Positions 15,956-22,713 of a stretch of 37,267 nt of DNA are shown here, one piece after another. Position numbers and translations under genes: made by a program. This DNA comes from Planctomycetaceae bacterium (GTDB lineage: Bacteria > Planctomycetota > Planctomycetia > Planctomycetales > Planctomycetaceae), in the NCBI GenBank assembly GCA_029259845.1, contig JAJDEI010000306.1:1-37267 (forward strand). The letters run 5' to 3'. The notes beneath the pieces were generated by a model. The model made no database searches. It was not told where the DNA came from and saw nothing but the letters and a program-made list of their open reading frames with translations. Each line of letters opens with the position of its first letter. Within the stretch, counting starts at the first letter, position 1.

Positions 15956-16954
15956 ATGCGGCGACTCACATTGGGCATCCTGTTGCTCGCGGTGGCGAGC
16001 GGTTGTGCAGATTCGGGAGCCTCAACCGACGGCGCGGCCGGGAAAGGGAACGGTTCGGCCAAATACCGCATCGCGGTGATTCCCAAGGGGACCACACATG
16101 ATTTCTGGCTGTCGGTCCGCGCCGGTGCTGAAAAAGCAGCCGCCGAGTTGGGCAACGTCGAAGTCATCTGGGACGGGCCCGAGAGTGAAACGCAAAAGGA
16201 CGTGCAGATCAATCTGGTCGACGGTTTCATCAACGACCAGCTCGACGGCATTTGTCTCGCCCCGATCGACCGCGATGGAATGATTCCCGTCGTTCGCCGC
16301 GCCCGGGATGCGGGGATTCCGACGCTCATTTTCGACAGCGGCCTGTCCGACACCGAAGCGACCATCAGTTACGTCGCCACCGACAACTACCAGGGAGGCG
16401 TCATCGCCGGTGAGCAGATGGCCAAGCTGCTCGGAGGCAAGGGCAACATCATCCTGCTTCGCTACCAGGAAGGGAGCGAAAGCACCGAACAACGGGAAGA
16501 GGGTTTCCTCGACACGCTCGCGAAATATCCGGACATCGTCATCATCTCGGATGAACAGCGCGTCACCACCGACACGGTGGAAGCGGTGCGTGTCTCGTCG
16601 TCGTTGCTGCTCACACACGGAGACAACGTCGATGGCATCTTCACGGTGTGCGAATCACTGAACAAGGGGATGCTCAAGGCGCTGCAGGACAAACAGCTCG
16701 CCGGCAAAGTGAAGTTCATCGGTTTCGACTCGGATCCGCAACTTGTGGATGCGATGAAGAACGGCCAAATGGACGGCATCGTCCTGCAGGACCCCGTCCA
16801 GATGGGATACGAGTCGGTGATGACCATGGTCGCGCACCTTGAGGGCCGACCAGTCGACGAGAAGATTTCAACCGGCGAGGCACTGGCGACTCCGGAAAAC
16901 ATGAACGAGGAGCGGATGCACGAACTGTTGTTCCCGGACAAATTCCGCGAGTAG
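15956..16954 (+). CDS. Ribose-type sugar ABC transporter substrate-binding lipoprotein
   Basis: A 332-residue periplasmic binding protein of the type I (RbsB-like) fold. The N-terminus MRRLTLGILLLAVASGC is a lipoprotein signal with the lipobox ASGC and lipidation at Cys17. The body has the RbsB pattern: IAVIPKGTTHDFWLSV, DGICLAPIDRDGMIPVVRRA, TDNYQGGVIAGEQMAKLL and KFIGFDSDPQLVDAMKNGQMDGIVLQDP. It captures a sugar and delivers it to the permease encoded downstream. The frame stays open upstream to 15857, but the ATG at 15956 begins the signal peptide and has GGAG nearby. A perfect hairpin follows at 16991-17027 before the ATPase gene, which may raise its level relative to the membrane subunits. 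Confidence 0.93.
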   Translation: MRRLTLGILLLAVASGCADSGASTDGAAGKGNGSAKYRIAVIPKGTTHDFWLSVRAGAEKAAAELGNVEVIWDGPESETQKDVQINLVDGFINDQLDGICLAPIDRDGMIPVVRRARDAGIPTLIFDSGLSDTEATISYVATDNYQGGVIAGEQMAKLLGGKGNIILLRYQEGSESTEQREEGFLDTLAKYPDIVIISDEQRVTTDTVEAVRVSSSLLLTHGDNVDGIFTVCESLNKGMLKALQDKQLAGKVKFIGFDSDPQLVDAMKNGQMDGIVLQDPVQMGYESVMTMVAHLEGRPVDEKISTGEALATPENMNEERMHELLFPDKFRE

Positions 16955-16990
16955 CGGCATCGGAGCAAATGACCGTGCATCGCGCGCCGC

Positions 16991-17027
16991 TCGTTTAGCC
17001 GCACATTTGAAATGTGCGGCTAAACGA
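16991..17027 (+). terminator. Perfect 18-bp-arm palindrome between binding-protein and ATPase genes
   Basis: TCGTTTAGCCGCACATTT at 16991-17008, one central G, and its exact reverse complement at 17010-17027. It could form a very strong hairpin in the transcript. No oligo-U tail follows, so it is more likely an mRNA-stabilising or attenuating hairpin, or a REP-like repeat, than a classical terminator. Confidence 0.6.
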
Positions 17028-17087
17028 CGTCTCGGTCTCTGATCACGACTGAACCGCATACCTTTCGTCCTCTTCAGCCGTCCGCCC

Positions 17088-18575
17088 ATGCCGCCGCTGC
17101 TTGAAATGCACGACATTCGCAAGTCGTTCGGGGCGACGAAGGCGCTGGACGGGGTCTCGCTAACGGTGCGCGGCGGCGAGGTGATGGCGCTCGTCGGGGA
17201 GAACGGTGCCGGGAAAAGCACGCTGATGAAGGTGCTCAGCGGAGCCGAATCGCCGGATTCCGGTCGGATGAGCCTCACGGGCAATCGGTACGAACCGACT
17301 GGCCCGCATGACGCCCGCTCGGCGGGCGTCGCCATGATCTATCAGGAGCTGAATCTCGCTCCGGACATGAGCGTGGAAGACAACATCATGCTCGGTCAGG
17401 AGATCGGGCGACACGGTCTGCTCCAACACGCCGAGCAGCGCCGCCGCGTCCTGGACGTTCTCGACCGGCTCGGGCATCCGGAACTGGAGCCGCGGCAACT
17501 GGCCGGCCGCCTGTCAATCGGAGCCCAGCAACTGTTGGAGATCGCCCGGGCCCTGGTGATGCAGGCGCGGGTGATTGTGTTCGACGAGCCGACCAGTTCG
17601 CTCACCCGCCACGATGTCACGCGACTGTTCACGGTGATCCGCTCGCTGTGCGAGGGCGGCATCGGCGTCATCTACATCAGCCATTTCCTGGAGGAAGTCA
17701 GCGAAGTCGCCGAGCGATATACGGTCCTTCGAGACGGCCGCTCCGTCGGAACCGGGATGCTCAAAGATGTTTCTGAGCGGGACCTCGTGCGTCTGATGGT
17801 CGACCGCGAAGTCGGTGACCTGTTTCCCTCGGTGCCGCATGAGCCGGGTGAGGTCGTTTTGAGAATCAAAGACGTCAGCGGCGTGCGGACGCCGCTGAAT
17901 GTCTCCCTCGACCTGCGGCGCGGCGAAATCCTGGGAATCACCGGACTCGTTGGAGCGGGTCGCACGGAGCTTATGCGGTGTTTGTTCGGCCTGAACGAAG
18001 TCGTCTCGGGAAGCGTCGCCATCGGCAATGTGGAGCCGCGGCCGACTCCCCGGGCTCGCATTCGGGCCGGTCTGGGATTCGTCTCGGAAGACCGCAAAGG
18101 GGAGGGACTGGCCCAGGCGCGGTCGATCGCGGACAACATGACGTACAGCCGTCTCGAACCGTACTCGAAGGGGGGATGGCTCCGCCTGCGACAGCGGCGG
18201 GTGCAAGTCGAGCACTGGATGGAGCGGCTGCATGTCCGGGCGCGGTCCCCCGAACAGGCGGTTGCGGATCTCTCCGGCGGAAATCAGCAGAAGGTGGCCC
18301 TCGCGCGGGTCCTGCATCAGGAGGCGGACGTCCTGCTGCTCGACGAGCCGACGCGCGGCATCGATGTTGGTACCAAGGCGGAGATTTACCGGCTGATCGG
18401 AGAACTGGCGGCCGCGGGGAAAGCGGTGATCTTCATCAGCTCCTACTTTGCCGAGTTGCTGTCCGTTTGCGACCGGGTGGCGGTGATGAGCCGCGGACGG
18501 TTGCAGGACGTCCGACCGGCAGGAGAATGGGACGAGGAATCGATTCTGAGTAATGCGATGGGAAGTGATGTCTGA
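17088..18575 (+). CDS. Sugar ABC transporter ATP-binding protein (RbsA-like, two ABC domains)
   Basis: A 495-residue tandem ATPase that powers sugar import. Domain 1: Walker A GENGAGKS at 37-44, signature LSIGAQQ at 142-148, Walker B VIVFDEP at 162-168. Domain 2 has the degenerate Walker A GLVGAGRTE at 286-294 (Arg in place of Lys, as is usual in this family), signature LSGGNQQ at 395-401 and Walker B VLLLDEP at 415-421. Length and motifs match RbsA/MglA proteins. Its last codons (18557-18575) are repeated at 18693-18711, and the ancestral permease start ATGTCTGA overlapped its stop. A repeat element now separates it from the permease. Confidence 0.95.
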   Translation: MPPLLEMHDIRKSFGATKALDGVSLTVRGGEVMALVGENGAGKSTLMKVLSGAESPDSGRMSLTGNRYEPTGPHDARSAGVAMIYQELNLAPDMSVEDNIMLGQEIGRHGLLQHAEQRRRVLDVLDRLGHPELEPRQLAGRLSIGAQQLLEIARALVMQARVIVFDEPTSSLTRHDVTRLFTVIRSLCEGGIGVIYISHFLEEVSEVAERYTVLRDGRSVGTGMLKDVSERDLVRLMVDREVGDLFPSVPHEPGEVVLRIKDVSGVRTPLNVSLDLRRGEILGITGLVGAGRTELMRCLFGLNEVVSGSVAIGNVEPRPTPRARIRAGLGFVSEDRKGEGLAQARSIADNMTYSRLEPYSKGGWLRLRQRRVQVEHWMERLHVRARSPEQAVADLSGGNQQKVALARVLHQEADVLLLDEPTRGIDVGTKAEIYRLIGELAAAGKAVIFISSYFAELLSVCDRVAVMSRGRLQDVRPAGEWDEESILSNAMGSDV

Positions 18576-18712
18576 GGCACGGCCAAACACCCGGTGTCTC
18601 AAACCAAGTTGTCGGCCGCGAACGGGATTTGCATCCGTTCGTGATTCGCTATATCTCACAGTCGATCAGTCGCCGGGTGTTTTTTGTAACGTGATGGGAA
18701 GTGATGTCTGAG
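18557..18712. mobile_element. Miniature hairpin element with duplicated gene junction
   Basis: The 20-base sequence GATGGGAAGTGATGTCTGAG occurs at 18557-18576 and again at 18693-18712; similarity extends upstream to 26 bases with two mismatches. Between them lies a segment whose left end AAACACCCGGTGTCTCAA (18585-18602) matches the 11435 element exactly. Its right end (about 18669-18683) is an imperfect reverse complement, 13 of 15. An internal hairpin CGAACGG/CCGTTCG is also visible. The duplicated sequence covers the ATPase stop and permease start, so both genes keep complete ends. A meaningless 47-codon frame (18568-18711) results, starting like the permease and ending like the ATPase. Confidence 0.75.
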
Positions 18713-19717
18713 TCCGACGCCAGGAAGCCTGCCGTTCGCCGTTTGACCGCCTTTGCGGGGCCGCTGGTGTGGTTGGCGCTCGTGTTCTGCCTGTTTTGGG
18801 CAGCGGACGAGTACCGGGCATCGGCCCGTGGCAAGACGGGGCGATTCGCGACGACGGCCAGTCTGCGGCTGATGGTGCACAACACGTCGCTCGTCGGCGT
18901 GGCGGCTCTGGGAGCGACGATCGTGATCATCTCCGGGGGCATCGACCTGTCGGCGGCGGCGTCCATCGCGTTGGCGGCGACTGTCTCGGCGTTCTGCTTT
19001 CGTGAGGGATATCCTGCGGTCGTCGGCATTTCCGCCGCCGTGATGACCGGCGTCGCCGCCGGCTTCACCAACGGAGCGCTGGTCAGTTGGCTGCGCGTCG
19101 TGCCGTTCATCATCACTCTGGGGACCATGACGATCTTTCGCGGCATCGGTCGCGAGATCGCCGAAGGGACGCCGATCCGCGCCTTCGGCAAACTGCCGGA
19201 GTGGCTGCTCATGCTCGAACGCCCGGTCCCCGACCCCGCATGGCTAATGGTCTCGCCCGGCGTGTGGGTGATGGTGGCGTTTGCGTTGATGGTGGCAGCG
19301 TTGTTGCATCTGACGGTCTTCGGCCGTCATGTGTATGCGATCGGCTCGAACGAGGCGACGGCCCGATTGTGCGGCATCAACCTCACACGGACCCGGCTGA
19401 TGGTCTATTCGATGGCCGGTTTTTTCGCCGGAGTGGCCGCGCTCTACAATCTGACCAGCCTGTCCGAGGGAGACCCCAACTCCTTGCCCGGCCGGGAATT
19501 AGATATCATCGCCGCCGTCGTCATCGGGGGCGGAAGCCTCAACGGCGGGCGCGGATCGGTGCTGGGCACGATCTCCGGAGCGTTGCTGATGCAGGTGATT
19601 CGGCACGGTTGTCGCTCGTTAGGGGTGCCGACGGCCTACGAGCAGATTATCATTGGGGTGATCGTGATTGTCGCGGTCACCCTGGACCAACTGCGTCAGC
19701 GACGGCAGAGTCGCTGA
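18704..19717 (+). CDS. Sugar ABC transporter permease (RbsC-like)
   Basis: A 337-residue inner-membrane permease of the BPD_transp_2 family with about eight to ten hydrophobic segments. Family signatures include GATIVIISGGIDLSAAASIAL near residue 70 and GRHVYAIGSNEATARLCGI about two thirds through. LDIIAAVVIGGGSLNGGRGS is the conserved cytoplasmic coupling region. Together with the upstream RbsB- and RbsA-like proteins it completes one sugar importer. The start is ATG 18704 (GTG 18701 is adjacent and in frame), preceded by GGGAAG. The start region is the right-hand copy of a duplicated junction, so its ribosome site is the ancestral one restored by duplication. Confidence 0.94.
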   Translation: MSESDARKPAVRRLTAFAGPLVWLALVFCLFWAADEYRASARGKTGRFATTASLRLMVHNTSLVGVAALGATIVIISGGIDLSAAASIALAATVSAFCFREGYPAVVGISAAVMTGVAAGFTNGALVSWLRVVPFIITLGTMTIFRGIGREIAEGTPIRAFGKLPEWLLMLERPVPDPAWLMVSPGVWVMVAFALMVAALLHLTVFGRHVYAIGSNEATARLCGINLTRTRLMVYSMAGFFAGVAALYNLTSLSEGDPNSLPGRELDIIAAVVIGGGSLNGGRGSVLGTISGALLMQVIRHGCRSLGVPTAYEQIIIGVIVIVAVTLDQLRQRRQSR

Positions 19718-19842
19718 GCAAACGGAGACCAATTCTCCTCCAACAATTCAGGTTGCCCTGACATCCGCTTGCGGATTCGCCCGACAGCCGGGTGGCTGGG
19801 GCGAGATTGCGATCGCACAATCCTCAAGAGAGTTCAGAGTCC

Positions 19843-19880
19843 GGGGCCGTGGACGAATTCTCTGGACTGCACACGGCCCC
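19843..19880 (+). terminator. Possible terminator hairpin after the sugar permease
   Basis: GGGGCCGTG (19843-19851) and CACGGCCCC (19872-19880) are exact complements with a 20-base loop, about 125 bases after the permease stop. There is no U-tract, so termination is only a possibility. Nothing else is evident in the 288 bp gap before the oxidoreductase gene. Confidence 0.35.
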
Positions 19881-20005
19881 AGAATCTGTCGGTTGAGACA
19901 ATTCAGACGATAATACCCCCCAGCCACGCGGCCGGCAACGTCGTGACACAACGGCTTTTCCCGTCACGCTGACTCCCGCTGCACGTTTCCGAGGACAAAT
20001 GAGCC

Positions 20006-21310
20006 ATGACACTTCGCCAACCCGTTGACCGCCGCGAATTCCTCAAAACGTCCGCCGGTGCGGCTCTGACCGCTGGCATCTGGCGGCGCGGTTTCGCTGC
20101 CGAAGAGTCCCGTTCGCCCAACCAGAAGCTCAACATCGGCTGTATCGGCACGGCAAATCGGGCAGCCGCCGACATCAAGGGCGTCACCGGTGAGCACATT
20201 GTGGCGTTGTGTGATGTTGATCGGAACTACTTGGGGCGGGCCGTCAGCAGCCTTCCCGTGCGTCGAGCCTATATCGACTTTCGGGAGATGATCGAAGCGG
20301 AAGCAGACCGGATTGACGCCGTCGTGATTGCAACGGCCGATCACACGCATGCCCCGGCGGCCATCCGGGCCATTCGTAAGGGATTGCACGTCTATGTCGA
20401 AAAGCCATTGAGCCACACGGTTCACGAAGCTCGTCTCATTACCGAAGCGGCGCGGGAGCACGGCGTCGCCACTCAACTGGGAACACAAATCCATGCCACT
20501 GAGAACTACCGCCGCGTGGTCGAGGTCATCCAATCCGGCGCCATCGGCGACGTCAACGAGGTTCATGTGTGGGTCGGCAAACACTGGGGCGGTGGCGATC
20601 GGCCCGAAGGCGGACAGGAGCCGCCAGCGACGCTCGACTGGGACCTGTGGCTCGGTCCGGCTCCGGAGCGTCCGTTCTTCCCCGGTCGGTATCATCCCGC
20701 CCAATGGCGGCGCTGGTGGGACTTCGGCACCGGCACGCTGGGGGACATGGCCTGTCACTTCATGGACCTGCCATTCTGGGCGTTGGACCTCAAGTACCCC
20801 ACGCGGTGTGAGACCGAAGGCCCCCCGGTGCATCCGGAGACCTGCCCGATCGGGCTGATCGTGCATCTCGACTTCCCCCAACGGGACGAGAAGCCGCCGG
20901 TCAAGCTGACATGGTACGACGGCAATCTGATCCCGAAGGAGATCAACGGGCAGCGCGTCCCGCCCAACGGCGTCATGTTTGTCGGCAGTGAAGGGATGAT
21001 GTTCGCCGATTACTCGAACTACCGGCTGTTCCCCGCGGAGAAGTTTGCCGGGTTCGAGCCGCCCGAGCCGACAATTGCCCCCTCCATCGGCCATCATGCC
21101 GAGTGGATCAAAGCGTGCAAAGAGGGCACGCCCACACTGTGCAACTTCAACTATTCCGGCCCGCTGACCGAATCGGTCCTGCTGGGCAACATCGCCTACC
21201 GCTGCGAGCAGGCGATCGACTGGGACGCGGAAAACCTCAAAGCGACCAACTGTCCCGCGGCCGACAAGTACATCCACAAAGAGTATCGCGCAGGCTGGGA
21301 AGTCGTGTGA
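20006..21310 (+). CDS. Tat-exported Gfo/Idh/MocA family oxidoreductase
   Basis: A 434-residue NAD(P)-dependent sugar oxidoreductase-type protein. It begins with a Tat signal DRREFLK (residues 8-14) and a hydrophobic TSAGAALTAG, typical of the secreted members abundant in planctomycetes. The Rossmann part starts at about 42 (LNIGCIGTANRAAADI), and the family EKPL motif is at 132-135 (VYVEKPLSHTV). The C-terminal half is the usual beta-sheet substrate domain (WRRWWDFGTGTLGDMACHFMDLPFWAL, VGSEGMMFADY). It likely oxidises or epimerises a sugar outside the cytoplasmic membrane with cofactor loaded before export. It follows the sugar importer on the same strand. Substrate unknown. Confidence 0.92.
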   Translation: MTLRQPVDRREFLKTSAGAALTAGIWRRGFAAEESRSPNQKLNIGCIGTANRAAADIKGVTGEHIVALCDVDRNYLGRAVSSLPVRRAYIDFREMIEAEADRIDAVVIATADHTHAPAAIRAIRKGLHVYVEKPLSHTVHEARLITEAAREHGVATQLGTQIHATENYRRVVEVIQSGAIGDVNEVHVWVGKHWGGGDRPEGGQEPPATLDWDLWLGPAPERPFFPGRYHPAQWRRWWDFGTGTLGDMACHFMDLPFWALDLKYPTRCETEGPPVHPETCPIGLIVHLDFPQRDEKPPVKLTWYDGNLIPKEINGQRVPPNGVMFVGSEGMMFADYSNYRLFPAEKFAGFEPPEPTIAPSIGHHAEWIKACKEGTPTLCNFNYSGPLTESVLLGNIAYRCEQAIDWDAENLKATNCPAADKYIHKEYRAGWEVV

Positions 21311-21387
21311 ACGCGCGATTGACGCGCCGGATGCCATGTCCGCATCGCACAGCAGGGCGGACATGCCGATGCGATCACACCGCATGC

Positions 21388-21813
21388 TCATGCTGCTTCG
21401 CGACGTATTGCACTCCGCGCGACTTCGCCAGATCGCTGCCTCAAGCGAAAACCGCCACGGTCGTGGTGGTGGCGATTGCGAGTCTTGTCGGAATTCGTCG
21501 TCGTCTGGTCGGTCCGCCATCGCAGCCACGCCTCGGCACCAAGGGCGTGAAGAGATTCATTGACGGCCTTTGGATCGCAGGGATTTCCGTCCCCCCTGTG
21601 GCCGAAGAGTGTGGTGAAAACCTTCGTATGATGCAGCAGGTTGTCCTTGGCGTCCGCGTGTTCGGGATCGGCGGGAACGAACACGGCACGCTGCATGAAT
21701 TCCTGGAACCAATCAGAAAGTCGCTGGACATCGGCCATCGAGAAATGCGACCCGGTGTTCGGTGATCGAGTGACATCCGATTCGGTGGTGATCGCGTCCA
21801 GTTCATCACGCAT
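21388..21813 (-). CDS. Hypothetical protein, possibly a decayed gene
   Basis: A 141-residue open frame whose first half (residues about 1-90, e.g. MADVQRLSDWFQEFMQRAVFVPADPEH) has normal amino acid use. The last 35 residues are His/Arg-rich and look like read-through of noncoding DNA. I recognise no family. No strong ribosome site precedes the ATG. It sits in a gene-poor gap next to an IS66 fragment, so it may be the remains of a gene truncated by rearrangement. Confidence 0.35.
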   Translation of the reverse strand: MRDELDAITTESDVTRSPNTGSHFSMADVQRLSDWFQEFMQRAVFVPADPEHADAKDNLLHHTKVFTTLFGHRGDGNPCDPKAVNESLHALGAEAWLRWRTDQTTTNSDKTRNRHHHDRGGFRLRQRSGEVARSAIRREAA

Positions 21814-21897
21814 TGTGGAAACCTGTTTGTCGAGGCTTTGACGAGTCCGGGCACCCTCGACGAGTCAGAGGTGTCGTTCAGCGATGGCGACCGTCTC

Positions 21898-21985
21898 CTG
21901 CAGGCTGACGGCAGGTTTCGATCACGCTCAGTAGCGTCTGCACGAAGCGGCTGCCCGCAGAACTTTGCGTGCCGAAGGGGGCTTA
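21898..21985 (-). pseudogene. Fragment of IS66 transposase 3' region
   Basis: Read on the minus strand this gives FGTQSSAGSRFVQTLLSVIE and a few further residues before diverging. It is closely similar in DNA to 33500-33590 of the IS66 remnant on the plus strand. Only about 90 bases are recognisable, with no terminal repeat nearby. It marks an older IS66 insertion or a rearranged piece of the same element. Confidence 0.7.
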
Positions 21986-22022
21986 CGCCAGCAGTCCGTT
22001 GAAGAACGAATTCTCAGGGGGC

Positions 22023-22124
22023 GCCGGGGCTGGAGGACAACGTCCGAAGCCCCGGTGAGGGTGGTTGCCGCGTACAAATATCGAATCCCCGTCCACCGGG
22101 GCTTCCCGTTGGTCCAGCCCCGGC
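22023..22124. repeat. Long imperfect hairpin of CCGGGGCT repeats
   Basis: The segment 22023-22057 (GCCGGGGCTGGA...AGCCCCGGTG) pairs with 22094-22124 in reverse complement with a few mismatches. Each arm is itself partly palindromic. The gap from 21311 to 22241 otherwise holds the IS66 fragment, the weak 21388-21813 frame and no other gene I can support. Confidence 0.8.
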
Positions 22125-22241
22125 CAACCGACGGAATGAAATTTCCGGGAGAGTTGGACCTAACGATGGAGTTCAAGTTGAAGTCAAAGGTGATCGATCC
22201 GTGAATTACGAATTGTGCGAATTTGCATCCTGGGGACTCCG

Positions 22242-22673
22242 ATGGATCCGTTGAGTTGGTCGTTCTGGCAGGCGGTCGGAATGTCCGTGTTGTGCGGAGT
22301 CGCCGTCGGCGCGGAGCGGGAAATCAGCGACAAGCCGGCGGGAATTCGGACGTGCGCGCTGGTCAGCCTGGGGGCGATGCTGTTCGTGCGCTTAGGCACA
22401 CAACTCAACAGCCCGTCCTCCGACCCGACCCGCGTGCTGGGACAGGTGATCACCGGAATCGGCTTCCTGGGCGCCGGGGTGATCTTGGCGCGCGGCAAGT
22501 CGGTCAGAGGAGTCACCACCGCGAGTGTCGTCTGGGTATTAGCCGCAATCGGTGCGATGATCGGCCTTGATCATTTCGCTGCCGCGTTTGCGGTGACCAT
22601 CGTCGTGGTGCTCATGTTGACTTTATTTCATCCGATTGCGAAGCGTCTTTCTCGAAGCGATGGCGACAAGTGA
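22242..22673 (+). CDS. MgtC/SapB family membrane protein
   Basis: A 143-residue protein with about four membrane segments and the MgtC/SapB signatures GVAVGAEREISDKPAGIRTCALVSLGAMLF and VITGIGFLGAGVILARG. It corresponds to the conserved N-terminal membrane domain; the C-terminal soluble domain of virulence MgtC is absent, which is common in stand-alone homologues. The family is linked to magnesium stress and regulation of ATP synthase or P-type ATPases in other bacteria; its role here is unknown. The start ATG at 22242 is preceded by GGGGACTCC; an in-frame upstream ATG at 22215 lacks support. It is convergent with the minus-strand symporter ending at 22714. Confidence 0.92.
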   Translation: MDPLSWSFWQAVGMSVLCGVAVGAEREISDKPAGIRTCALVSLGAMLFVRLGTQLNSPSSDPTRVLGQVITGIGFLGAGVILARGKSVRGVTTASVVWVLAAIGAMIGLDHFAAAFAVTIVVVLMLTLFHPIAKRLSRSDGDK

Positions 22674-22713
22674 TGCGGTTCGTCTGCTTCCGGCGGGAGG
22701 GGGGCCGTTTCGT

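Noticed and set aside
18568..18711. 47-codon frame spanning the hairpin element
   Set aside because: It begins and ends with duplicated pieces of the neighbouring genes and is a by-product of the duplication.
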